64,000 nucleotides of DNA. Origin: Galbibacter sp048266365. GTDB taxonomy: Bacteria > Bacteroidota > Bacteroidia > Flavobacteriales > Flavobacteriaceae. The notes beneath the pieces are model-generated. The model did not search any database. It worked only from the letters and a program-made list of their open reading frames with translations, and was not told where the DNA came from. Shown piece by piece: positions 1 to 7,297 of the stretch. Position numbers and translations under genes: made by a program. Location of the stretch: the NCBI RefSeq assembly GCF_048266365.1, contig NZ_JBLWZP010000005.1, positions 124,001 through 188,000 on the forward strand, in the 5' to 3' direction. Numbering within the stretch: the stretch's first letter is position 1; the number at the start of each line of letters is the position of its first letter.

Positions 1-1
1 T

Positions 2-70
2 CACCAGCAATATATTAATGCAGGTTCAACAGAAGTTCCACTACCAGAGAGTACTGAAGAAAACGAGTGA
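2..70 (+). CDS. C-terminal end of a gene cut by the window edge
   Basis: An open frame runs in from the left edge and ends at a TGA, encoding 22 residues that finish in an acidic, proline-containing tail (PLPESTEENE). A hairpin terminator follows about 20 bases later, which supports this being the real 3' end of a gene. There is too little sequence to name the product. Confidence 0.6.
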   Translation, partial: HQQYINAGSTEVPLPESTEENE

Positions 71-91
71 AAACTCAAGTAATATAAACTT

Positions 92-138
92 AAAGGGCAG
101 CTATAGGATCTAAACAAACCCAAATAGCTGCCCCTTTA
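92..138 (+). terminator. Intrinsic terminator after the truncated gene
   Basis: The arms AAGGGCAGCTAT and ATAGCTGCCCCTT pair with one bulged C around a loop of about 20 bases and lead into TTTAATTTTA. The hairpin lies between the truncated plus-strand gene and the convergent DUF3109 gene and could serve both. Confidence 0.7.
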
Positions 139-187
139 ATTTTAGGCCAATACGGCTATACTTTAATTTTTTGAGCGCGGTCTACCC

Positions 188-757
188 TTAGCGACCCATT
201 TCATTTGCGGTTCTTTCTAATTCATCATACCACGCTTGACCAAATTTTTCAATCAGGGCTTGTTTGACAAACTTATAGACAGGAACTTGAAGTTCTTTCC
301 CTAGTGAGCAAGCATCATCGCAGATATGCCATTTATGATAGTTCACTGCCGCGAAATCTTGATATTGCTTAACACGAACAGGATACAGGTAGCACGAAAT
401 AGGTTTTCTCCAATTTATCTCTCCTGCATTATATGCTTGTTCAATACCACACATGGCAATACCTTGATCTGAAAAGGTAACATAGGCACATTCACTTCCT
501 CCAACCAGTGGGGTTTCCCATTCCCCGTCGAATCCTTTGACAAAAGTGCCTTGCGCCTCAATTGCGGCAATACCTTCAGGTCTTAAGAAAGGTTTAACTT
601 TAGGATAAATATCAGCTAAAATTTGTGTTTCCTCATCCTCAACTGGAGCTCCTGCCTCTCCATCAATGCAACATTCCCCTTTACATGCCGTAATGTTACA
701 CACAAAATCATTTTCTATGATTTCTTCCGATACTATGGTTTTTCCTATCTGAAACAT
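188..757 (-). CDS. DUF3109 family cysteine-rich protein
   Basis: A 189-residue cytoplasmic protein of the DUF3109 family, whose function is not established. The start is placed at the ATG giving MFQIGKTIVSEEII, the family N-terminus; the longer frame upstream would run through a promoter-like element. Conserved cysteines fall in clusters: CNITACKGECC near residue 20, then single cysteines in SECAYVTF, AMCGIEQ and PISCYLYP, and HICDDAC. This pattern resembles the YkgJ-type putative metal-binding (Zn or Fe-S) proteins. It is monocistronic as far as can be seen, convergent with the truncated gene and divergent from marC. Family call is firm; metal binding is inferred. Confidence 0.88.
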   Translation of the reverse strand: MFQIGKTIVSEEIIENDFVCNITACKGECCIDGEAGAPVEDEETQILADIYPKVKPFLRPEGIAAIEAQGTFVKGFDGEWETPLVGGSECAYVTFSDQGIAMCGIEQAYNAGEINWRKPISCYLYPVRVKQYQDFAAVNYHKWHICDDACSLGKELQVPVYKFVKQALIEKFGQAWYDELERTANEMGR

Positions 758-761
758 GCTG

Positions 762-769
762 CAAATATA
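762..769 (-). promoter_or_regulatory. -7 element of the DUF3109 gene
   Basis: On the minus strand this reads TATATTTG, matching the Bacteroidota TAnnTTTG element, only 4 bases from the chosen ATG. The transcript would be nearly leaderless. No well-spaced TTTG is present upstream. Confidence 0.4.
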
Positions 770-982
770 CTTCTTTTTACAGACAAAAAAGTGATCGTAG
801 CACTTTGGTCTAGGACGTCCACACTGCGGTTTGAATTTTAAATTTTGAAGTAGCCTTGTCGATTGGTCAAGAAACACCATAGGTTATGGGCCTACTGAAA
901 CTGACTTCGTTACCAATGTACCCCTGTGAAAATTAGATAAACATTTTCGTGATAAATGATAAAATTAATCGAAATGTTGTTA

Positions 983-990
983 TAGCTTTG
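983..990 (+). promoter_or_regulatory. -7 element of marC
   Basis: TAGCTTTG matches TAnnTTTG and ends 24 bases before the chosen marC ATG. It argues against the longer reading frame that begins upstream of it. No clear -33 element. Confidence 0.4.
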
Positions 991-1014
991 CATCGTTTTT
1001 TAACTAAGAAAACC

Positions 1015-1587
1015 ATGAACTTTGATTTTAAAGAAATTATAACTGCCGGGATGATCCTCTTTGCCGTAATTGACATCGTTGGAAGTATTCCCATCATTAT
1101 CGATCTGCGCAATAAGGTAGGTCATATTCAATCTGAAAAAGCATCGTTTATTGCGGCTGTTTTGATGATTGCTTTTCTATTTATCGGAGAAACCATCTTA
1201 AATTTAATTGGAATTGATGTGAACTCCTTTGCCGTTGCCGGTGCTTTTGTAATTTTCTTTTTGGCCATCGAGATGATATTGGGTATTTCCCTGTACAAGG
1301 ATGATGCCCCCTCAACTGCTTCAGTAGTTCCATTGGCATTTCCTCTTATAGCAGGAGCAGGAACCATGACATCACTTTTATCACTCCGGGCGGAATATTA
1401 TGTGGAAAATATCATTGTAGCCATCTTAATAAATGTCGTTATAGTATACATAGTGTTAAAGTCCTCGAATACAATAGGAAGGTGGCTAGGAAAATCAGGT
1501 TTAGCTGTGATACGAAAAGTATTTGGCGTAATTTTGTTGGCCATTGCTGTAAAGTTATTTGCAAGTAATGTTACAGGTTTATTTTAA
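1015..1587 (+). CDS. MarC family integral membrane protein
   Basis: A 190-residue, highly hydrophobic protein of the MarC (UPF0056) family, inner-membrane proteins with about six membrane segments and no proven substrate. The N-terminal block FKEIITAGMILFAVIDIVGSIPI and the later VPLAFPLIAGAGTMT stretch are the family signatures. The start is the ATG of MNFDFKEI; an upstream frame adds 22 residues that do not fit the family and spans a promoter-like element. It is followed 11 bases later by a small membrane protein gene and then a flavoprotein gene, so the three may be co-transcribed. Despite its name, a role in multiple antibiotic resistance is not supported for the family. Confidence 0.9.
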   Translation: MNFDFKEIITAGMILFAVIDIVGSIPIIIDLRNKVGHIQSEKASFIAAVLMIAFLFIGETILNLIGIDVNSFAVAGAFVIFFLAIEMILGISLYKDDAPSTASVVPLAFPLIAGAGTMTSLLSLRAEYYVENIIVAILINVVIVYIVLKSSNTIGRWLGKSGLAVIRKVFGVILLAIAVKLFASNVTGLF

Positions 1588-1598
1588 AAAATTCATAC

Positions 1599-1808
1599 AT
1601 GAAAACTTTTATCGTAATTCTCGTTCTTATTGCCTTTAGCATGATTGGTGTAAACATCAGTATGTTGGACTTTGAAAAACCATTAGAAGGTGATAGCCTT
1701 GTCGCTGTTATAGGAATTGGCGCCGCATTGGCAGCTGTGCTACTTTTAGCCATTTTCTGGCAATCTAAAAGAATACAACAACTGGCCAAGGAAAAGAGCA
1801 ATGTATGA
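1599..1808 (+). CDS. Small two-helix membrane protein, unknown function
   Basis: A 69-residue protein with two predicted membrane helices (about residues 3-22 and 35-54) joined by an acidic loop (DFEKPLEGDS), ending in a basic cytoplasmic-looking tail (KRIQQLAKEKSNV). I do not recognise a family. It sits 11 bases after marC and its last codons overlap the start of the next gene by 8 bases, which supports it being a real, translated member of a three-gene operon. Confidence 0.7.
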   Translation: MKTFIVILVLIAFSMIGVNISMLDFEKPLEGDSLVAVIGIGAALAAVLLLAIFWQSKRIQQLAKEKSNV

Positions 1809-2409
1809 TGCATTAGTCATCGGCGGGGGCGCATCAGGCCTCCAATGTGCATTGGTTTTAGGTTCCGCGATTAAGGCTCCTTATGCTTCTAATAAGCGCA
1901 TTGGAATAATCATGCATCAGAAAACCTCACATCTACAATCTGCACTTTTGAACAATGTTTTAGGTATTGCATCACAAACTTCAGGAAAAGACATCTTAAG
2001 TACTGGAAAGCAACAGTTAATGACAAACTATCCACATGTTGAGCAAATAGCAACAGAAAAAGTAACTGCAGTTGAAGGTGAAGAAGGTAATTATACAATC
2101 ACGACCAACAAGGGCAGTTATCAATCGAAAATTGTTGTGATTGCATTGGGATATACCGATGTATTTTCAATCGAGGGTCTATTAGAATATGTAGAACCCC
2201 ATGCCCTTAGTCCTTTAGAAAAAAACCGTATTCAACTTAAGAACGTTCAGCACAAAGTTAAACCAGGCTTATATGTTGCAGGAACCTTGGCCGGGTGGAG
2301 AAGTCAATTCGCCATCGCTGCAGGAAGTGGGGCTCAGGTGGCCACCGATATTCTTACTTTGTGGAATGGCGGAAAGCATACCAAGGTACATGACAAATTA
2401 GTTTCCTAA
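1801..2409 (+). CDS. Short FAD-dependent oxidoreductase, thioredoxin-reductase-like fold
   Basis: A 202-residue protein that opens with a dinucleotide-binding motif (ALVIGGGASGLQCALVL) and closes with the second FAD-binding motif of the pyridine nucleotide-disulfide oxidoreductase class (GLYVAGTLAGW followed by GSGAQVATDIL). Thioredoxin reductases are about 310 residues; this protein lacks their central NADPH domain and the CxxC redox pair, so it looks like a minimal FAD domain. The substrate and electron donor cannot be told. The start overlaps the preceding small gene by 8 bases, indicating translational coupling. It converges on the S41 peptidase gene. Confidence 0.82.
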   Translation: MYDALVIGGGASGLQCALVLGSAIKAPYASNKRIGIIMHQKTSHLQSALLNNVLGIASQTSGKDILSTGKQQLMTNYPHVEQIATEKVTAVEGEEGNYTITTNKGSYQSKIVVIALGYTDVFSIEGLLEYVEPHALSPLEKNRIQLKNVQHKVKPGLYVAGTLAGWRSQFAIAAGSGAQVATDILTLWNGGKHTKVHDKLVS

Positions 2410-2436
2410 AGTATCTTAAAGGGTTTTAATTAAGCC

Positions 2437-4071
2437 TTATTGATCATCAGCTTTGGAGTGATCTGCCACTTCTTCCGGTGCGATTTGTTTTTCAATCAAA
2501 TGCAAAACTGCTTCCAACATAGGATCGTCTTGGCTAAGGATTTGCTGTTTGACGTTTTCATCAAACAACTGTTCAGCTAATATGGCTTTGATATGTAACT
2601 TTAATTCTTCTCGGTAGGGGTTCAGATCAATCTTAACACCTTTATCATCGGCATAATAGAAGAAATCATCAACCATTTGATCATCTACAAAAACGGTTCG
2701 CTGAAACTCGTCGGACCCAAGGTCGGTGTACAAATCACGGTGGCTGTCCAAATATTCAAAAACATAGAAGGACATAAATCCAGAGTCCATTAGGGTGTTG
2801 ACCCAACTATCTACTCTTGATGAGCCTATGGGCACAAAAACATCCGGTATGATTCCACCCCCACCATAAACGATTTTACCCTTCGGAGTCTTATAAATCA
2901 AGGAATCCTCAACCTTTATACTATCTGCAGATCGTAATTCTCCATTTTCAAAGCGTTGATAAAACTGATTGTAATAATCTTTGGTACCATTTTCATAAGA
3001 TCTTTGAATAGATCTACCTGTTGGAGTGTAATACCGAGAAACAGTCAAACGAACAGCAGAACCATCTCCTAAGCTCATCTCACGCTGCACTAGGCCCTTT
3101 CCAAATGATCTCCTACCCACAATAATTCCACGATCATTATCCTGAATGGCACCAGCGATGATCTCACTTGCAGAGGCTGATTTTTCATTGATCAAAACAT
3201 AAATATCTTGCTCTTCAAAAACACCCTGCTCAGTAGCATAAGCCTTATTTATGGCACCACTTTTATTTTTTGTAAAAAGTATAAGCTTTCCATCTTCTAA
3301 GAATTCATCAGCAATTTTTTCAGCAATACCTAAATAACCTCCGGGGTTATTGCGAAGATCCAATACTAATTTTTTTGCGCCTTCTTCCTTTAACCTCAGT
3401 AAGGAAGATTTAAACTCATCAAAGGTGGATTCTGCGAATCGATTTACCCTGATATATCCAATGGAGTCCTCGATCATAAAAGTCGCATCCACACTTCGCA
3501 AAGGTACTTCAGAACGCTCAATGGTTAGTTGAATGGTTTTCTCTTCTATAGGTCGATATATGGTCATATCGACAAGTGTATTTTTATCTCCCTTTAAAAT
3601 ATCTACAATTTCATTGCTGCTTAGTCCTCTATCGTAAAGAGTATCTTTATTTGCAACCAGGATACGGTCTCCTGAACGGACACCTGCTTCCCCGCTTGGT
3701 CCACCAAGAATGGGGCGAATAACCACAAGGCTATCTCTATACATTCGAAAACTAATCCCAACACCTACAAAGTCTCCTTTCATGTTTTCGGCAACCCTTT
3801 CAGCTTGCTGCTTTGGAATATAAACGGAATGGGGATCGAGTTTCTCTAGTATGTTATTTACAGCAACATCAACAATACTATCGGTGTTGACATCATCCAC
3901 ATAATCGTATTCGATATAATCAATTAGGCGATGAAGTTTGTCTTTCTTAGAATTGGTTGAGAAAAGCTTTTCTCCCGCATCATTGTAGTTTAAATTACCG
4001 CCAATATAAATTCCGGCGGCTAAAGTAGCTGCTAAAATAAAGGGCAATAAATAACTTCTCATTTTAAACAT
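2437..4071 (-). CDS. S41 family C-terminal processing peptidase
   Basis: A 544-residue peptidase of the CtpA/Prc family, anchored by an N-terminal membrane helix (about residues 7-25) and acting in the periplasm on C-termini of envelope proteins. A PDZ domain lies around residues 95-185 (GGPSGEAGVRSGDRI). The catalytic serine is in SASASEIIAGA near residue 300 and the catalytic lysine in SFGKGLVQ near residue 325. A C-terminal helical region of about 140 residues follows. Its ATG directly abuts the stop codon of the deaminase gene upstream, so the two are surely co-transcribed; a second ATG three codons in is also possible. Confidence 0.95.
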   Translation of the reverse strand: MFKMRSYLLPFILAATLAAGIYIGGNLNYNDAGEKLFSTNSKKDKLHRLIDYIEYDYVDDVNTDSIVDVAVNNILEKLDPHSVYIPKQQAERVAENMKGDFVGVGISFRMYRDSLVVIRPILGGPSGEAGVRSGDRILVANKDTLYDRGLSSNEIVDILKGDKNTLVDMTIYRPIEEKTIQLTIERSEVPLRSVDATFMIEDSIGYIRVNRFAESTFDEFKSSLLRLKEEGAKKLVLDLRNNPGGYLGIAEKIADEFLEDGKLILFTKNKSGAINKAYATEQGVFEEQDIYVLINEKSASASEIIAGAIQDNDRGIIVGRRSFGKGLVQREMSLGDGSAVRLTVSRYYTPTGRSIQRSYENGTKDYYNQFYQRFENGELRSADSIKVEDSLIYKTPKGKIVYGGGGIIPDVFVPIGSSRVDSWVNTLMDSGFMSFYVFEYLDSHRDLYTDLGSDEFQRTVFVDDQMVDDFFYYADDKGVKIDLNPYREELKLHIKAILAEQLFDENVKQQILSQDDPMLEAVLHLIEKQIAPEEVADHSKADDQ

Positions 4072-4506
4072 TTACTCGTCTTCTATATCAGGCATATGTA
4101 GCATTTCTACTCCTGCTTTTTCCAAAAACTCTAGGCCTTCGCTATCTTTATATGCGTTTAAATACACCACTCTTTTAATCCCTGCCTGGTGGACAAGTTT
4201 ACTACACTCCTTACAAGGAGATAGGGTGATGTACAAGGTGGCACCAACACAGGACTGGGTCGAAGAGGCTACTTTTAAAATCGCATTAGCCTCCGCATGC
4301 AAGACATACCACTTGGTATATCCTAATTCGTCTTCACAGTAATTTTCAAATCCAGTAGGTGTACCATTATATCCATCAGATATTATCATTCTATCTTTTA
4401 CAATAATCGCGCCAACTTGTTTACGCTTACAATGAGACAGTTTGCCCCATTCTAAAGCCATTCTCAAATAGGCCCTATCATAACGTTTTTGTTTCTTATC
4501 AACCAT
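4072..4506 (-). CDS. dCMP deaminase family protein (ComEB-like)
   Basis: A 144-residue zinc-dependent cytidine/deoxycytidylate deaminase. The zinc site is complete: HAEANAI supplies the histidine and catalytic glutamate, and SPCKECSKLV the two cysteines. The likely reaction is dCMP to dUMP, feeding dTMP synthesis. I start at the ATG of MVDKKQKRYD because the extra eight residues upstream are atypical and overlap a hairpin-proximal leader. It is transcribed ahead of the S41 peptidase with no intergenic gap, an arrangement common in flavobacteria. Confidence 0.92.
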   Translation of the reverse strand: MVDKKQKRYDRAYLRMALEWGKLSHCKRKQVGAIIVKDRMIISDGYNGTPTGFENYCEDELGYTKWYVLHAEANAILKVASSTQSCVGATLYITLSPCKECSKLVHQAGIKRVVYLNAYKDSEGLEFLEKAGVEMLHMPDIEDE

Positions 4507-4519
4507 AGGTATTGAAGTC

Positions 4520-4544
4520 AAAAAAAGCAACGAACTTCGTTGCT
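4520..4544 (-). terminator. Intrinsic terminator after the HupE/UreJ-like gene
   Basis: Read on the minus strand, AGCAACG and CGTTGCT pair around AAGTT and are followed by TTTTTTG. It lies about 110 bases after the HupE-like stop codon and only 14 bases before the deaminase start, so it could also act as an attenuator for the deaminase operon. Confidence 0.75.
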
Positions 4545-4546
4545 AC

Positions 4547-4554
4547 CAAATTTA
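4547..4554 (-). promoter_or_regulatory. Candidate -7 element of the deaminase-peptidase operon
   Basis: The minus strand reads TAAATTTG immediately upstream of the terminator hairpin, so transcription would begin inside the hairpin. No properly spaced -33 element is visible. Confidence 0.3.
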
Positions 4555-4654
4555 ATGGCTAAGATAACGGCTTTATCATTTAATCACAACATGTTAAAGG
4601 GATAAGAAAATAAATTTAACACTTAATAGGGAGTGGTGTAAAAAAGGTATTCTC

Positions 4655-5242
4655 TTAGCTCACAAAACAGGTTTCTACGAGCATTGGAATCACTACACCA
4701 ATAACAATTGAAGCAACAACCAAGATCCAGTCTCTTTTGTTAAACCTAAAAACAGTTTGCAATATAAAGGCTGCAAGCAGCACAAGGAAAACTACAATCA
4801 ATTGGGCTGCCTCGATTCCCAAGGCAAACTCAAGAAGTGGAACGAATTTATTTGTACTCGATTCTACTATTTGTCTGAAGTATGTAGAAAACCCGAGACC
4901 ATGTATCATGCCAAAAAACAGTGTGGCAAAGAAATGAAGTCCAAATTTTTCACTGTAATTTTTTCTCCCTGCGGTAAACACATGAAATAAAGCGGTGGCG
5001 AAAATAGTTATTGGAATCAGACATTCGACTAAGGATGAGCTAATATGCACGACCCCATAGGTTGCCAACAGCAATGAGACAGTATGCCCAATAGCGAATA
5101 AGGTTACCAGCCAAAAGGCACGTTTCCAATTCGCAAAGGTGTACGGTACAATGAGCGCCAGAAAGAACAAAAGGTGATCGTACGCGTTAAAGTCAAAAAC
5201 ATGGTCGAAGCCAAGCTTAAAATAGAACCAAAATTGATCCAT
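4655..5242 (-). CDS. HupE/UreJ family membrane protein
   Basis: A 195-residue protein with about six membrane helices, of the HupE/UreJ_2 family. The family motif region is clear: GFDHVFDFNAYDHLLFF near the N-terminus, AIGHTVSLLLA in helix 3 and FGMIHGLGFS near residue 115, all bearing conserved histidines. Relatives are associated with nickel handling in hydrogenase and urease clusters, but no hydrogenase or urease genes are seen here, and in flavobacteria the family is often solitary, so the substrate is unknown. It has its own promoter and a terminator, making it monocistronic. Confidence 0.88.
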   Translation of the reverse strand: MDQFWFYFKLGFDHVFDFNAYDHLLFFLALIVPYTFANWKRAFWLVTLFAIGHTVSLLLATYGVVHISSSLVECLIPITIFATALFHVFTAGRKNYSEKFGLHFFATLFFGMIHGLGFSTYFRQIVESSTNKFVPLLEFALGIEAAQLIVVFLVLLAAFILQTVFRFNKRDWILVVASIVIGVVIPMLVETCFVS

Positions 5243-5264
5243 ATTGATAGGTTTACGGGTTATT

Positions 5265-5295
5265 CAAACTTACAATTAATTTAAGGCAAATCAAA
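5265..5295 (-). promoter_or_regulatory. Promoter of the HupE/UreJ-like gene
   Basis: On the minus strand TTTG is followed after 19 bases by TAAGTTTG, a full match to the Bacteroidota -33/-7 pattern, with the ATG 22 bases beyond the -7 element. Confidence 0.65.
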
Positions 5296-5439
5296 TACCA
5301 GAATTTTTTTCGAATTCCTATATTTCTAACGCCTTTTATTCGTGATTGTTATTGGAAAGGAGAACGGATAAATGTGATGTTAGTAAGGTAGCACTTTCCA
5401 TAGGTTGTTCAATTGGGTAAAAGACGCTAAAGCTGAGCC

Positions 5440-6168
5440 TTACATCCCGCGTTCTTTCTGGATCTGTTCGTAGGCCATTTGCACCTGTCTAAATTTTTCT
5501 TCAGCACCTTTTTTAATCGCTGGATCCTTGGTGATTACTTTATCTGGATGATACCTTTTGACCATGTTTCTATAAGCAGCTTTAATCTCTGAGTCACTAG
5601 ATTCCGGCGCTATTTCTAGTATTTTATAGGCGTTGTTAGTGGATTTCACAAACATGGCCATGATGCTCTCAAAATCCTTAGGATATACCCGTAGGTAACC
5701 TGCGATTTCTTTGATTTTTTCCAATTCTGCCTGTGAAATTGTACCATCCGCCTGAGCGATTCCAAAAAGAAAATGCAGCAATTGAAGTCGAACCTCGTAA
5801 CGCGTACGTTGATTGAGATAAGCGCAGATATTAGCAGCTGAAACCACACGTTCTTTTACCACCTCATTAAAGGTTCTAAAAATAGCATTCGCTTTTTCAG
5901 TGCCGTAGGTGGAGATAAAATAGTTCCTCACATAATATAACTCGTTTTGATTCACTGTTCCATCGGCTTTGATCACAATGGAACACAAGGAAAGAAGATT
6001 CAACTCGAAATCTGCTGGTGAAACCTGTCTCCGATCATTTATGATGGTTTGCATACGGACTCCTCCACCGCTTAATCTATCAATTAAGCTTCCAACTATA
6101 AATCCGACAATAAGGCCGGGGAAACCGAGAAAAAAATATCCTCCGAGAGTGAAAATCAATTTAAACAT
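5440..6168 (-). CDS. TerB-domain DnaJ-like membrane co-chaperone
   Basis: A 242-residue protein organised like DjlA: a short N-terminal membrane segment with glycines (LGGYFFLGFPGLIVGFIVGSLI), a TerB-like helical domain (about residues 45-155, with acidic motifs KADGTVNQNE and QADGTISQAE) and a C-terminal J domain (about 175-240) bearing the essential HPD tripeptide in KRYHPDKV. It is expected to present substrates to DnaK at the membrane or sense envelope stress. It stands alone on the minus strand, divergent from the bacilliredoxin gene. Confidence 0.92.
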   Translation of the reverse strand: MFKLIFTLGGYFFLGFPGLIVGFIVGSLIDRLSGGGVRMQTIINDRRQVSPADFELNLLSLCSIVIKADGTVNQNELYYVRNYFISTYGTEKANAIFRTFNEVVKERVVSAANICAYLNQRTRYEVRLQLLHFLFGIAQADGTISQAELEKIKEIAGYLRVYPKDFESIMAMFVKSTNNAYKILEIAPESSDSEIKAAYRNMVKRYHPDKVITKDPAIKKGAEEKFRQVQMAYEQIQKERGM

Positions 6169-6189
6169 TCAATACCATTTTTCGATTGC

Positions 6190-6197
6190 CAAATATA
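6190..6197 (-). promoter_or_regulatory. -7 element of the TerB/DnaJ gene
   Basis: The minus strand reads TATATTTG, 21 bases upstream of the ATG. No well-placed -33 element was found. Confidence 0.45.
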
Positions 6198-6211
6198 AGA
6201 TTAAAAATGTT

Positions 6212-6258
6212 CAGGCTAAAAACTATCCATTGTTGTATGCCAGGCTGAAAAATAGCCA
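6212..6258. repeat. Imperfect direct repeat in the dnaJ-like/bacilliredoxin gap
   Basis: Two 18-base units, CAGGCTAAAAACTATCCA and CAGGCTGAAAAATAGCCA, differ at three positions and start 29 bases apart. They lie between divergent genes and could be a regulatory site or a chance duplication. Confidence 0.35.
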
Positions 6259-6371
6259 ATTCCGATATCAACCACGGTCATTTCAGTGAAATTCTTAACT
6301 GAAAGTGTAGGTTTTTAATTATCTTTACGACTTATATTTAGAGGAAAATTTTAATTTAAAATAAAACGACT

Positions 6372-6782
6372 ATGTACCCAGCGGAATTAGTTAAACCAAT
6401 GAAAGAAGACTTGGTAATTGCAGGTTTTGAAGAGTTATTGACATCTGAGGCTGTAGATGAAGCAATGAAAAAAGAAGGCACTACCCTAGTAGTTGTAAAT
6501 TCAGTTTGTGGTTGTGCTGCTGCTAATGCAAGACCAGGTGCAAAAATGAGTTTAAACAACGGCAAAAACCCTGACAATCTATATACTGTATTTGCAGGTT
6601 TTGATAAAGAAGCAACAGACAAGGCAAGATCTTATATGTTACCCTTCCCTCCTTCTTCACCATGTATGGCACTATTTAAAGATGGAGAATTGGTACACAT
6701 GTTGGAAAGACACCATATAGAGGGTAGACCTGCTGAAGTTATCGCAGATAATCTTGCTGAAGCTTATAACGATTTTTGTTAA
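6372..6782 (+). CDS. BrxA/BrxB family bacilliredoxin
   Basis: A 136-residue protein of the YphP/BrxA-BrxB family (thioredoxin fold). The redox motif is CGC in VVNSVCGCAAANARPG, and the second conserved region is LPFPPSSPCMALFKDGELVHMLERHHIEGR. In Bacillus these proteins reduce protein-bacillithiol mixed disulfides in the cytosol; the same role is likely here if the cell makes bacillithiol, which cannot be checked in this window. The length matches the family. It has its own strong terminator and no partner in its transcript. Confidence 0.93.
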   Translation: MYPAELVKPMKEDLVIAGFEELLTSEAVDEAMKKEGTTLVVVNSVCGCAAANARPGAKMSLNNGKNPDNLYTVFAGFDKEATDKARSYMLPFPPSSPCMALFKDGELVHMLERHHIEGRPAEVIADNLAEAYNDFC

Positions 6783-6808
6783 GTTCAAGTAAGGAATAAT
6801 CTTAATCT

Positions 6809-6834
6809 AACCACGTTTTAAACGTGGTTTTTTT
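6809..6834 (+). terminator. Intrinsic terminator of the bacilliredoxin gene
   Basis: AACCACGTT and AACGTGGTT form a perfect 9-bp stem with a three-base loop, followed by a run of T. It lies 27 bases after the stop codon and 13 bases before the phosphatase start. Confidence 0.9.
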
Positions 6835-6846
6835 AATTCGACTATC

Positions 6847-7281
6847 ATGAGTAGAAGAATCTTATTTGTGTGCACTGGGAATTACTACCGGAGCAGATTT
6901 GCTGAAATTTTGTTCAACGCCTTATCTGAGCAACAAGGTCTATATCACCAGGCTTTTTCAAAAGGTTTGCGGCTCTCAAAAAACAACAAAGGTCCCATTT
7001 CAAAACATTGCATCGCCTATTTCAGCGAGCAATACCCTAATTTGAAATACGACTTGAGAATGCCTATTCCATTTGATCAAGAGGATTTTGACTTTTACGA
7101 CAGTATTATCCTTATGGATAAGACTGAACATCATCCGATGATTGAAAAGCGCTATCCGGAACAACAAGATAAGGTAACCTATTGGAATATTGTTGATGAT
7201 TATATCAAGTCACCAGAAGACGTACTACCTATTCTTGAGAAAAAGATCATAGAGCTGACCAATGAATTGAAAAACAACTAA
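6847..7281 (+). CDS. Low molecular weight protein tyrosine phosphatase-like protein
   Basis: A 144-residue cytosolic protein with the P-loop of LMW phosphatases (ILFVCTGNYYRSRFAE, a CX5R motif) at residues 5-20. The C-terminal acidic DPY-type loop is not obvious; NIVDDYIKSPEDV may take its place. It could dephosphorylate tyrosine on proteins or, less likely given the lack of an arsenate context, be an arsenate reductase relative. It is the first gene of a tight plus-strand run with an acyltransferase (16-base gap) and an HD hydrolase. Confidence 0.82.
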   Translation: MSRRILFVCTGNYYRSRFAEILFNALSEQQGLYHQAFSKGLRLSKNNKGPISKHCIAYFSEQYPNLKYDLRMPIPFDQEDFDFYDSIILMDKTEHHPMIEKRYPEQQDKVTYWNIVDDYIKSPEDVLPILEKKIIELTNELKNN

Positions 7282-7297
7282 ATCTCAAAAACGTACC

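Noticed and set aside
758..880. N-terminal extension of the DUF3109 frame
   Set aside because: The extra 41 residues do not fit the family start and the DNA contains the likely promoter element of the gene.
949..1014. Longer start for marC
   Set aside because: The family N-terminus begins at the ATG at 1015, and a TAnnTTTG element lies between the two candidate starts.
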